Positions 48,880 to 60,679 of a DNA stretch of 64,000 bases are shown here, one piece after another; the stretch's first letter is position 1, and each line of letters starts with the position of its first letter. Made by a program: the position numbers and the translations under genes. Location of the stretch: positions 53,166,329 to 53,230,328 of the forward strand of contig OW028573.1 of the NCBI GenBank assembly GCA_932294295.1. The letters are read 5' to 3'. The stretch is from Alitta virens (taxonomy: Eukaryota > Annelida > Polychaeta > Phyllodocida > Nereididae). The notes beneath the pieces were generated by a model. The model saw nothing but the letters and a program-made list of their open reading frames with translations. It was not told where the DNA came from and made no database searches.

Positions 48880-49715
48880 TCTAGATTATAGAATAGTCAT
48901 AGAAAATTATAATTTGCCTTTGCAGTATATATCTTCATAAATCGAAATGCAGTTAAAGTAGTGCAGCATTTTACGGTGAAAAAGATAAAATAATTAATAA
49001 GATCAGGAGTGGGATGGAATATAAATTATAATGTTTGTTATTGAAAATAGCGAACAAAATCAATTACTTATGTAGCATGTAAACCTAGTGAATGATGCGT
49101 ATAAGCTAACTTAGTTTATGACTGCACATTTGTCGATATGTGTTTTCAATTGAATAGAAACAATGTTGCTGTGCTTTCCAGACTATAACTTTGAAAGCCG
49201 CTATAGTGGATTACTGATGTTTTTTGTTTTGGTTTTTTTACAGTTTGACTGGTACAAAGCTAACGGTTTCTCCCTGACAGAATGATATATGCTTGTTTTA
49301 CTCAATGCAGTTAATTACACTGAAACCATCGAGAAACAGCACCAATGCAGCAAAGCTTTAAGTGAAAGAAAGGTCCATTTATCAAGCGGAGTGCACAAAT
49401 ATTACACCTTTTAGTTACTTTTTGTGAGACTGTGTTGCCAACAGATACATTGTTCCCAAGAGCCTGGATGACAGAGATGGAAACTCAGACCTTTGCCTTT
49501 GCCTTTAGGTTTCGGATGAAGGCTCAGAAAAGTCACATACAGTACTTTTGAGGAATAGAATAGAATAGAATAGCAATGGCTGGTATTCTGTTATGAAAAG
49601 TCTTACAGATAAAATAGATTGCAGCTTATCCCGTGACATTGTCAAACAATCACAGGGGAATTGCAGTTGAAGGTTTTTATCTATTTTTACAGATGGCTTT
49701 TTAGACTATGATTCT
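48880..49715 (+). repeat. Unit segment shared with 63250-63780
   Basis: Matches in order: tgcacatttgtcgatatgtg with 63380; aatgcagcaaagctttaagt with 63500; aaggtccatttatcaagcgg with 63530; and atagattgcagcttatcc, followed by ggggaattgcagttgaaggt, with 63690-63740. It is diverged and non-coding. A short (aatag)n run lies at about 49553-49573. Confidence 0.6.
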
Positions 49716-49719
49716 CCTT

Positions 49720-50678
49720 TCTCTTTACTTCTGTTGTTGCCTGGTTTATTGTATGGACTCGGAATGTAGTGCACATGATTCCTAATATATTTTCACCTTG
49801 TATTATCCTGTACATTAGCTAGCCAAACTTATATATCCATGTCCTTATAGGCTAAAACGTCGTTAACTTCGACAACCCTCCTAATATATTAACCTGGTAG
49901 CTGATATTTTCATGCTGTGAACTGATGCATCAATTTTACACCCGTCATGCAGAAAAAAACTGTGAACCATTGTTGTCCATTATGACGTTACAATGTATGT
50001 ATCACATTCGTCATTGATATGTAGTGTAGCAAATATTGATGGGCATCCAGCATGCTACAGTACAGGCAGGTTATGCATGGTCACAATCCCCACAATATTT
50101 GTGCTATACAATGGAGCATGTGTGAGGTATATGATCGTTTTATATTCAATATTTCTTTGAAATCAGTATAGACAAAAACCTTTCTCTGGAATATCCATTT
50201 TTATCCAAGACTACTGTGGAGGTGAAGCTTTCTTTAGCATATAATCTTGATATATTCACTTCTCACTATTTATTTATTTTTAAGTCTAGGATTAACATGA
50301 TGGCAATTCCGATACATTCACCATGATTTAAAAATTTTGGCTTTCACATCACACATTAAAAAGTTGGCTTTACCGCAATCAATTGAAAACAAAATCTTCC
50401 AAATTGGATGTGAGCCAAAGATTCCAAGATATTTTTGCATCAATCGTGGAACTCTTTCAGAAAACACGTTTGAAGTGTAAAACGTGCATGATCGATTAGG
50501 TTTTCGGGTTTTAGCAAACACAGCAAACACAGCAAACACATGTGACAAGTATTCTCATGTGCTCAATTCTTGTTAAATTATCTGGTACAAATTCGGTCTT
50601 GGAGATTTTGTAAAAGCATTGAGTTGACATAATCTCCCTCAGTGTACACCTATACAAGAACATACAGGAATGCTCTTA
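49720..50678. other. Non-coding interval
   Basis: No repeat pair or gene is recognised. A short tandem run (acagcaaac x3) lies at 50519-50538. Confidence 0.4.
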
Positions 50679-50689
50679 CCGGTTAACAC

Positions 50690-50879
50690 GGGTGGTGGGT
50701 GGACTAGGGCTTCACGTCCTGTATTTCTGCATCTGCAGCGCTAATTAGGACAGGCAGAGACCATGGCAATGAGATGAAGGATGAAACACCCAACTTAGGC
50801 TCCACCAGGAATCAAACCTGGGATCCACTGGTTGGAAGCCCAGCGTGCTACCCCTCAGCTAGGCCTCCACCCTCTCTAA
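50690..50879 (-). mobile_element. tRNA-derived SINE, copy 2
   Basis: Same family as 34798-34985, on the minus strand. The B box is diverged (ggtttgattcc), the body strings tgtttcatccttcatctcat and gccatggtctctgcctgtcc are present, and the tail is agggcttcacgtcctg on the plus strand. The flanks ccggttaacac (50679-50689) and ctggctaacac (50880-50890) look like an aged target duplication with two differences in 11. Confidence 0.92.
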
Positions 50880-52592
50880 CTGGCTAACACATTTTTTTTA
50901 ACATAATGTAACTAAATAAATATCTTAACAGCATGTGTATTACTCTGAATAAGTTGTCTGATCATCTGCTAACAAAACCATTTCATAACTGGTGCATTTT
51001 ATTGCATGATTTATGTCCTTACCAATACCTCTGTTAATGCCCGGATATAGCAGAACTGCTCAGTAAAGGAAATTGACTATTTATAGGCCCTGCTATTGTC
51101 TTCTGTAAATGTCATATGGAAAACACAATTACGGAATAGAATAGCCCATAAAACCACTGCAGGATATAGAGTGTCCTGTAAAACCATTGCATTTCTCTTT
51201 ATACTGCAGCTATAATTGAGAGTTATAGTGTAACAGAATAAACTGCGTGAAATAGATGTAGACAGAAAATAATGTAGTGAAAACTGCATCAGGACAATTT
51301 CATTTTATAATCATAAAGGCTGAATTTGCTGACAAAATGCAATGATACTTCGATGCAGTCTATTTCTATTAACTATCTACTTGGTTATTTTGTTGTTATA
51401 CTAATAAAATCTTTAGAAGCATTCAACAAAATGGGTTCCACCAAAATACACCACCACTAATAAAGAACTCCACCCTTTGAATATTGCAGGCTGTTTGAAG
51501 ACCATAATCCTAGATTCTGGTTGGCATATTTCATGTAAATGTCTACATTTCATGTTACATGCCTTTAATAGATTGGTGCTGAAATGTGAAATTGCATGGC
51601 ATGCTTTAAATAATTACCGTATTTGTATTGAAAGAAGAAACAGATGTTGGGGGAATCTTCTGAATCGATATTTAAACATATTATAGTGAGCGTAACATAT
51701 GAGATTGAGATCCCAACTATTCCTAAATAGAAGCAATACTGTTGCCTCTGAACTATATATCCACATGGGAATGTGGAGATGATAGAACATGCATCACTTC
51801 AAACAGTCTCTTGCAGCTAAGGTTTCGATCAATAATGTTACATACTATGCATACTTATACCATTAATTGATATTCATTCTTCTAATCCATACTTTTTATG
51901 CATTTTGTTTTCTTTTTGAAAAGGCCATATAGGCCCTTTTGGCTTCAGGCCGCCAGTGTGTTATATACTTAAATGGAGGTAATTTTGTATAGTTATTAAA
52001 TTGTATGTTTATCTAAACATAGTCATTTTAAAATCTTGGCTTTAAGTCAGTAATAGATCTGCATTGTAAAATCTAACTTTAATGTATTTGTTAGGCACAA
52101 AATATTATGTTTTAAGCCTGCGCTTTCCGCGCATCACGTGATCGAGGTACTGAAGTTCCAGTGTCTGCCACCAGGGCCGTGTGTGTGACGTCAGAGTTGC
52201 TGATGAATGCCAAGCCTTAAGCCCCATCTCACATACCAGGTTTTGCCGTAGTGAACCCGTAGTATTACATAACGGTTATGCAAGAGGCTTTTTCGCCGGG
52301 TTGGCGACGGATTCTGGTGGCAAAAAGGGGCGGGGCATCATCCGACGTGTGACTTGCCGGGTTCTACGGGTGACTCGACGGGTTCTAAGGATGACTCGGC
52401 AGGTAGTTAGTGTACGATAGACTCGTCGGGTTCTTATTTTTAGAAGAAGTTAAGCAAGGTAGCTACGACAGCGCCGGGAAAGTCGGCGAGTCGCCCGTAG
52501 AACCCGGCGAGTCACTCGTCGAATGATATTTTGTACATGCAGCAGTGGAGGGGGGTTGTATATACTTTAAAAGGCTGCTGCTCCCCTAATAT

Positions 52593-52945
52593 TAGTCCGA
52601 TTTTCGTCAAATAAGACTGGATTGTATTGTTGTATAGTTCATCATATTGATTCCATACGTGTTTTCGGATCGAAAATAGACCAAATATTAAGCGAGATAT
52701 TCTATATTATATAATAAGCATATAAATCTATCTGTCTCTCTAAACTATCTATCTATCTATCTACATATCTATCTATCTATCTAACTATCTACATTAAAGA
52801 ACAGCGATTAATGTTGGGGGCGTTTTTGACAAGAATATTCTTGTTTTAGCCCAGTATACCTTATTAATTTTCCTCACCTTATCTATTATATAAATTCTAC
52901 ACGTTTTCCTGAACAATTCAGTGTATATTTGACGAAAATCGGACT
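52593..52945 (+). mobile_element. 353-bp inverted-repeat element nested in the larger one (candidate)
   Basis: The string agtccgattttcgtcaaata (from 52594) and its exact reverse complement (ending 52944) bound an AT-rich interior unlike the CpG-rich host element. With the outer bases the ends read tagtccga and tcggacta, which fits a TA target. It contains the tcta microsatellite. Confidence 0.7.
52724..52796 (+). repeat. (TCTA)n microsatellite
   Basis: Imperfect runs of tctatctatctatctacata lie inside the nested 353-bp element. This is ordinary simple sequence, likely variable between individuals. Confidence 0.93.
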
Positions 52946-53233
52946 ATGCCTTGGCCTATACGTTTGGCCTCGGCCTTAATTTAAGAAACTGCTCTAATTT
53001 TGCCTTGGCCTTCTCACCTGACTTTCTTTACCTCACCTGAAGATGTACATGACAGAACAATGCGGTTTTTTTCTAATTAGTTCATTTGCAACATTCTTAT
53101 CATCTATAGATTATATTGATACAGTCTGGGCGCGGACGTTTGCGGGAGCACCCCTGTTTGCCGCCGCCAGCGTATGGAATAACTCGCCGACTCGACGGGT
53201 AATCCGCCGACTTATGACGGTTTTTGGACACCC

Positions 53234-53294
53234 GGGAGTTTGCCACGGGTATGCCATGTCTGCATGGCATACCCGGCTACCGGCTCCAAACTCC
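53234..53294. repeat. Strong hairpin inside the 1,225-bp element
   Basis: The arms gggagtttgccacgggtatg...catg and catggcatacccgg...caaactccc pair with a small asymmetric interior bulge around the loop tctg. It repeats the gagtttg/cgggt motifs that also occur near the ends of the element. Confidence 0.8.
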
Positions 53295-53449
53295 CGGCTT
53301 GGCCACGCGTCCCAGGAGTGAGTCGACGGGTATCGCCGGGTATCCACGGGTAGCCGTTGGGTTGGAGCTGAGAAGTGCGTTGCATAACCGTTACGTAATA
53401 CTACGGGTTCACTACGGTAAAACCGGCTATGTGAGACCTAGGCTTTAGC

Positions 53450-55935
53450 CTTCGCTGGCCCGCTGCGTCTAGCTGTCGCGTTTACGCTTAGGCAGGAAAC
53501 ACTTTTATACATGCAACTATTGCTTTGACAGTTATATCATATGTTTTCATGTATGGCATGTATTATAAGTCAAAAATTTCATTTAGGCCATTGATATGCT
53601 TTAATTTTACACAGCTATATATGTCTATCGTATGCCTCATTGAGATATTCCATTGGGAAGGCAGAAGCAATTTATTTCTTTTTGCAGTCAATGAGAGTGT
53701 TGTACAATAGAATAAGCTACCAAACTTCTACACATGGCCACACATAACTGCATGTCGGGGACACATTAATTCTATTTATTATTTTTGAAACCCCAAATTG
53801 GGGAACACATTATACACAAAATATAGTGAAACAAAATTGTGGTACAGAACCGATTATATCATTTGATTGTGTGTTATTAAAATGCTTTTGTAAACAATTT
53901 GATTTATAGGTATTCATCAAACCATTGTTATATATATCATGAAACATAATTTTCGGTGGCTCTTTAATATTGTACAATTGAATAAATCTGTTAATTGGTA
54001 GTAGAATACTTTTCTCCGGGATCTGATCTTTCAAATGCTGTATACTACACATTCGGATTTTATAAAAATGCCATTCACAAGAGAGAAGTATATATATAAT
54101 TATGGTAATTTTATATTTATTTGCACCACAATACCCGAATTTATAGCCCAACAAATTTGGCATATAAACACAAATGCGTGTTGTACTTATATGAAATTGT
54201 AGTAATTTTAATTTTTAAATGTCATTTGATGTTTTAATTCAAAATTATAAATTATACTGATACTTTAACAGGGGATGAAACTAATTTAACATTTCTCTTG
54301 ATGGCCTGTGCAAGCCGTTAACATGGTACGTATACCTACAGCAGACACAATGCTAATTATCGATTAACCATCTTCATAATGAACACTTATGATTACATTA
54401 TCTGTTCATATCTAACATGGTTTCTTGCACGCACTTGTAGAACTCCCATGGGCGAGATGAATGTGTGTATTGCTATCATATTTTAATATAGACAATAATA
54501 ATAAAATACTTCCTAAGTCGACAGTAAACTGATTTGTAAGAGAATATATAAGCACAAGATATTTAAAACCATTGATGAGGCTAACAGAAAAAAAAAAAGT
54601 TTCTGATTTCCAACCGAAACGACTTCACAATTCCCTACTTGACTTTTTTACGGCATTTGACAGAAAATGGGGCAATTGACACTTCGATTTTTGCTTCTGA
54701 GCCCGACTTACCGACCCCTCTTTTTCCAATAAAATAAACGGCAACAACGTTTTATTTACGCCAAAGTATGTATAAGTTTATGCAGCTCTATATTTTAAAC
54801 TGAATGAATGATGTATAGACTGATTCAAACAGACATATGGGATCATATACACTTTAAATTTTTTTTAAAGTTAATATACATGCTGAAGTGTTGCAAGTAA
54901 ATGATTCAGATCCTAACTGATCTCCAGTCTCGCCATCATCACTGCCAACTAATTAGGCTGGGTATGATGGACAGACAAAGACACAATAGATTAGGGGAAT
55001 ATGACAGGCCTGGAAACGCCCAAGTTCAATTGAGAGATAGTTTTTCCTAATTAATCGTATTTTGGGAATAAATGTTAGGCTGTGTACCTGAGTCATCCTA
55101 CCGAAAAAGTCTTTTTGTGTCTGGTGACTTAATTAGCAGAGACAGGATCCATTTGTTGCTCTTTTGTTTTTTTTCACACATTGTAGTTAATGTAGAAGAC
55201 ACACGATTTACAATAATATGACACAATATTATCCATCTATGTGCTTTATTACTTTTTTTTGGGTATCTAGGCGAGCAAGGCCTATAATATATGTAAGAGT
55301 CTGTTCCAAACATTGTCAAAATGCCCCCAGTGAGGCCCTTTTCTGTTTGGGGTATCAGCTGTGATTATTGAAAAGGTAGTTAATATAGAAGAAGGAAACC
55401 AGTTTGGAACCTCTTTGTAGTAGATTTTTCACAGTACCTGTAGGAGCCCCATAATCAGATAATGTAAAACTGCTAGCAATGGTTGGTTATGATTCTCAAC
55501 AAAATCTTAATATATATTTACATTATATCATTCCTGAAAACTAGTGTGATCTGAATCAGTAACTAAGGTATGTGAAAATAAAGATAATTGGATGTGATAC
55601 AGGCACTGATATGTAGGTTGCTTGGGCTTCATGAGCACAAGCACACAGAGCAACTCCTTATTTGGAAATGCCTCTGGCCTGGCCAGTGCAGCAGGTCATA
55701 CTTAAAATAAAATATGCAGCCTCTTCTGAAAGTTCATTTCCCAGAAAATTAAGATGAGATCTTTGTGAAAGTTCTAGCTACACTCTACATTACTCAAAAG
55801 GCTATTCAACTATATGAAGCCACACCTTATGCAGATGTACCACGTTATATAAAGGCTGGTATGCACTACAAATTGTCAGTTCATAATGTCATTAATGTGA
55901 AAATACAAAACAATGCAATCATATTTCTATCATAT
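53450..55935. other. Non-coding AT-rich interval
   Basis: Contains a 117-codon minus frame (53810-54163) with no recognisable motif. A less AT-rich patch at 54605-54750 (ccaaccgaaacgacttcac, cggcaacaacg) is not identified. No gene is supported. Confidence 0.45.
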
Positions 55936-55950
55936 TAGTATGGCGTTGCC

Positions 55951-56134
55951 AGGGTGGGGCCTAGTGCAGTGGTAGCGCGCTGGGCTTCCAACCACTGGAT
56001 CCCGGGTTCAATTCCCGGTCAAGCCTATGTTGATGGCTGTTTCATCCTTCATCTCATTGCCATGGTCCCTACCTGTCCTATTTAGCCCATCAGGTGCAGA
56101 AATACAGGACATAAAGCCCTCATCCACCACCACC
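55951..56134 (+). mobile_element. tRNA-derived SINE, copy 3 (184 bp)
   Basis: Boxes tagtgcagtggtagcgc and gggttcaattccc, body gctgtttcatccttcatctc and ccatggtccctacctgtcct, and tail aggacataaagccctcatcc then (cca)n. The target duplication agtatggcgttgcc / agtatggtgttgcc (55937-55950 and 56135-56148) has one difference in 14. Together with the other two copies this defines a full-length family consensus of ~185 bp. Confidence 0.95.
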
Positions 56135-56148
56135 AGTATGGTGTTGCC

Positions 56149-56844
56149 TATCTTCATGTCTCTTTGAAGAAAGCATTACTTGTTCACAAGTAGCCTATAT
56201 AATTTAAAAGCACATTTTTATGATTTACCTTCTCCATCTCCATCATTCAATTTCCATGAACCAGAAAAAAAGATTTTATGTATAGAAACTTATAGATTTG
56301 ATGTCTTGTTCTGTGATGCTGGCATTCTTTACAGGTTACCAGAATTTTCTTGTGTGGCCTGTTGTGGGTGTGTCATTCATGATGGCCAATCAGAGTCAGA
56401 GGCCTGCAATGAGTCGACCACTGCATCACTGGTAACAAAAGCAGCGTCACAAGCACACATTCTTGATGGATAATATTAAAACGAGCCAAAACCTCATACT
56501 ATGATAGTTAGCATGGCAATTCAAATCCCATTCGTTTTCAAAGTAATGGAATAATGGAAGTAGATATTAAGCTCACTGTTTCTCAAGTGAAACAGCACAA
56601 ATTGTATTTGTTAAGTGCTCTTCATTTATGAAAGCTGATTACAGTGAGAGCTATGTACACGAATATAAAATTGGCAATGTCTGGAATTATTTCATGAACC
56701 TTCATCATTGTAAAATTTGTTAAAACTCATCAATCTGCAATCATCCCTATAAAAATTATCTACGCTACGTGAGGTTTCATTACAGCTTGCAAATCTGCTG
56801 AATCCCATAATTTTCCATATTTAATGCCCCTTACAACAACAAAA
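56149..56844. other. Non-coding interval with one unassigned 97-codon frame
   Basis: The plus-strand frame 56180-56473 has a Cys-rich stretch (CVACCGCVIH) but no known domain or splice context. The rest is AT-rich with no repeat found. Confidence 0.35.
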
Positions 56845-57378
56845 TGTCATTACCATAACGTGTCATTACCGTAACATTTTATTACATTTGTTTCGGTAAT
56901 GACTTGCTGTTACGGTGCTAACTTGTCATGTGTACTTTAAAATGACGGTAAAATTGGTATATATTTATTTTTAGTAATCTAAAATGTATTTTGCAGGCTT
57001 TTTACAGAAACCACTGTAATTTTATTTATTAAATCTTCATTTTTGTTGTCATTACCAAAACGCAATATCATTACCAAGACCATGAGAAATGTAGCACTAA
57101 CCTTTCATAAATATCAACTTATCCACAATTTTTTTTTATAATACCTAAACACCTAGCAAAAAAAACTTGTCACATGAAAGTTAATCTTTTTGAAAGGAGA
57201 ATTTTCACAATATTGTCAATATGTTTTGTTCTTACTGATTAGGATTTGGAAATAAAAGGCGATTTTGAGGTTTGCTGGTAATTTGCACTTATGATTGGAT
57301 CTGCTGTGAAAAAATGTTATCGTTTAAATTTAATTTAGTTATTTTTCGCATGATCTTTTGCATGTTATGGTAATGACA
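56845..57378 (+). mobile_element. 534-bp MITE-like element with CATTACC motifs
   Basis: The ends are tgtcattaccataacgtg (56845) and catgttatggtaatgaca (57361), an 18-bp TIR with one mismatch. The motif cattacc or its complement recurs inside near 56865, 56902, 57053 and 57069, mostly near the ends, as expected of repeated transposase-binding sites. The flanks share only an aaaa run, so the target duplication is unresolved. There is no coding frame. Confidence 0.7.
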
Positions 57379-57379
57379 A

Positions 57380-58870
57380 AAATGGCAAAATGTTACTTTT
57401 CAAACATCTGTAATAATTTGCTGATGGATTACTGCTGGCTGTTGCTTTGTGTAATCCAAAACCTACAAAGTTATTCAGAAGAAAAAATCAACTGATATTC
57501 ATTTGTTTAGTTGAACCTGCCTTGTACAATTTTGATAATTTAATGAGTCAAATATAAAATTTTACAAATGTCTGATTAAACCGAAAAATCTAATGATATA
57601 AATTGTGAAATGTCAAACACCTTCTGAAATATGCATGAGAAGCTTTTTAATCATTGACTTCAGTTTTGTTTTTGCCTCATTTATCTCAGAAAGCCGCCCG
57701 ATACTCTTTATGTTATGCCCAAACATTACGGATGACATTGGATGCGTTGGCAGCTTTCTTTCAGTTAAATGTAGATAAAAGGTTAATTTTTAATTTTAGT
57801 TTTATTTCAGCACATCTATTTTACGGATTGCAAGGTAATAAAAAGTTGTTTTCCTTTTAAGAGAACTAGTTGCTGCAATGCCGCATTTGTTCTTGCTCAC
57901 GTCATAGTTTGACACACCATCCAATTATCCACAAATTAAGTATGGCATCAGTCCCTCCATTTAGATGGGAAAACTCCATTAGTGAAAAATAATGCAATTT
58001 TGTTGTTTGCCCAAAAAGCTAAATATGTCAATTTGCTAAACCACGCGATGTTTTTAACACCATGCCTTTGCAAACAGCAACAACAACCTTTGTTGCCTGG
58101 AATTATGAAATATTTGGTGATATCCTGGTGAAATTAAGAACTCCCTATTTCACCAAGGTGCTATTCTGTTTACGTATGAAACTGACCTGAGTGGGGAGAT
58201 AACAGCATTTATTTAGCATATGAAACTTGCATATTTTTGGAACCAAATTGGACAAGAAACCACGAACAAAAACTGCCGACTCATTCTCACCCAATTATGT
58301 TTCTCTGGTTTCATTAGTTCAGACCCATTTCTTAAAAGCATATGTGTGTATAACCATGGAATATGACTCCATAATGTAACTTTCGCTTATAATGCTGTGA
58401 CATGCTTTCCATATTTGGATACAAATTCATGATCTTGAGATTATCAGTCTGTTTTGAAATTATGTGAGATTTCAGTTTGAGATAATAGAAGTATATCATT
58501 AAAATATGCAGGTAAGAGGCCATTGACGCGTTATAACTTAATTTTAAGTCATGTTTTTAACACTTGAAGGAGGTTCACCAGTGAAACGCAGCCATGCATA
58601 TTGATGAAAATTCCCCTCATAAATATGACCCAGTTTCATCCAATGGTCTTCCGAAGTCTGTTGTGTAGAATTGATGCAAATGTTTGTAATTTTGTTCGGA
58701 AATGTCAAATGATATGTTTGCGCAATCATGTGAAAAAGCTAATTAGGCAAATGGGTTCACTTGACACTATATATATCAAATTGACATCAGAGGCACAGAT
58801 CACGTCCTTAGCATGTTATATCAGATCAATAACAACAGAATATTTCTTTCTATGAGATTATTGTGTATTC
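57380..58870. other. Non-coding interval with weak unit similarity
   Basis: The string gatgggaaaactccattagt (57965) and the following ~40 bases resemble 29812-29860 (ggggaaaactccattaatg). Otherwise nothing is recognised. Open frames up to 84 codons have no motif. Confidence 0.4.
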
Positions 58871-58939
58871 AAACTCAAGCGTTTGCCAACATATATGACA
58901 TTGCTCAGTGATGACACAAAGGCTACTGGCTGCCTTAAT

Positions 58940-60675
58940 ATGCAAAATCAGGTACAAAAACTATGAAATTCTACCATGAATAACACATGCAGCATCATAT
59001 AAAGTTATTATAAACCAAATTTAAAGAACTTGATGCTAAGCTGACACTTCAAAATTTGTTTCCTTTTGAATATTTCAAAGGACAACAAACAAGACACATA
59101 AGGCTGGTGAGGATTGTTGCTGAGCAATTGATGATTTTGTAAAGAAATAATTATGTAAATAAATTATCTAATGACATTTATCCTTTTTGCTATTGCTTAA
59201 ATCCCTTTTTATTTTTTATGCTATAATACATGTTTAATTATTTATATGCAAAGTACATACATGATCTATTTGCAAAACAGTTTTTGCTGAAATTATGTAA
59301 CTGTCTCAATATATTTTAATAAATGAATAATAAACATATATACGAATGATAACTTGAACAGATACAACGTCATCATATGAGAAAGATGGATAATACGGAT
59401 AGCTTTGCTCACTGTTGGCCTTGGAGGCTCAAGTTCTTCATTCCAAGTGTTACCACACTCGCTGCAAGGAGAACCAAGACTCGCTTTAAGCAACATTGGT
59501 GGAGAATGCAGTGAATGAATAATGTTGACTTTGTTGCGGATAATTGTGTGAGAGATAGGTAAACAATGAGGCCATGATCATACTGCTTCTTAGTGCATTC
59601 AAACAAAAGAAAACTGATGAATCTGATGCATATATGCAAATTAAAAAATCAGACCAACAATGAAAATTCTTCTCAAATTATCTTTTTATCACACTCTATA
59701 TCAGTTTCATTAGTATGACGTGTGAATGTCATCAAAGTGAAGTAAGGGCATAACAAAGTATCTCATGTGTAAATTCGATTTGGAATTGGAAAAATTCTGG
59801 AAATTAATTGGGATAAAGAATCAATAAAATTTCGAAGAGCCGAGACTTGAACAAAGCCAGACCAGGATGGATTTTTGGTGAAAAATGATCAATAGCACTC
59901 CATCGGAATGTTTCAAGGATGAAGTGCACTTTCGTCTAATAGGTGCAATATCTCTCAACACAGGCGTTTGCCAACATATATGACATTGCTCAGTGATGAC
60001 AGCACTTTAACTACTACCAAGGCTCCTGACTGCCTTAATTGGCTTCTCATCTCAAGAGGCAGCAATGTCATTTGCAACAGCCAATCAGAATGTAGCTGAA
60101 TACATTAGGAAATGCCCTGAGCTTGATGGCAATTATTTTGCTGGTTTACCAGTTAGACTTAGATAACAACAAATTTACCTAATAGGCTGGCCTATGGCAT
60201 TGAATGTCTAACAGTGAAATTGCATATCAATTAGTTTTGTTTGCATTGATTACACTCAATTGTTAAAGAAAGATTGCTCAGTTAGGTCACTTAATTGGCT
60301 TAAAGCTGACAGCAAACAGTGCTTGGGAGATAATGGCCAATCAGGAAGCACCATCATGTGTGAAGATGGTGAAATATGCAAATTAGCTACCATTAGAGAT
60401 GAGAATTGAACATTCCCAGCGTACAGAAAAGGAATTTCTTGAAAATAAGTGTTAGATACCCATAAATAATGGAAGGTATCACTTAGAATAAGAATGAAAA
60501 TTGTTATGTGTATAATATTGCCATTTTGATGTGTATTATGATGTTATTGACTGAAACTGGCCCCATCCTTGAAGGCAGTTGCACAGGGGGAGTAAAAGCT
60601 ACTCTTAAGAAAGTCAGTAGCCTTGGTCTTATTGTATGCCAACTTGCTAAGTGCTGTGACGATGGCAAAGACCTG
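58940..60675 (-). repeat. Inverted duplication, arm 2 (LINE-free)
   Basis: Reverse complement of arm 1 (16300-19340). The LINE insertion site is empty at 59411-59416. The arm is preceded by a copy of its own interior: 58879-58916 repeats 59964-60001 exactly (38 bp, gcgtttgccaacatatatga...), and similarity continues imperfectly to about 58945. No gene is seen. Confidence 0.88.
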
Positions 60676-60679
60676 TGAT

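Larger units (their letters stand above)
47345..51860 (+). repeat. Unit delta: older, broken copy of the locus-wide unit
   Basis: Scattered co-linear matches: 47350-47525 with 29815-30000 (gaaaact..gcagacttac..cacctgaagcactc); 48690-48880 with 34240-34450 (ctgtgtgtttttgcatgaaa, tagctcacactgagcaaaaa, ccaggtgtatgttggagaat); and 50900-51860 with about 27540-29450 or 37940-39970 (cccggatatagcagaactgc, tagattggt, ttgcagctaaggtttcgatc). The order differs from beta, so delta is rearranged. No coding gene is seen. Confidence 0.6.
52220..53444 (+). mobile_element. 1,225-bp non-autonomous TIR element (TTA target, Harbinger-like)
   Basis: The two ends are near-identical inverted repeats of ~64 bp. Left: agccccatctcacatacc... 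to ...cggttatgcaa. Right (reverse complement): agcctaggtctcacatagcc with the same continuation. It is flanked by TTA at 52217-52219 and 53445-53447; a 3-bp TTA/TAA target is the habit of PIF-Harbinger elements. The GC- and CpG-rich interior has further internal inverted repeats (52345-52385 with 52477-52522, and 53234-53294) and an AT-rich core that looks like a second element. There is no transposase frame. The superfamily is inferred from the target only. Confidence 0.9.

Noticed and set aside
53810..54163. 117-codon minus frame as a gene
   Set aside because: AT-rich composition, no recognisable motif, no paralog and no splice signals that decide borders.
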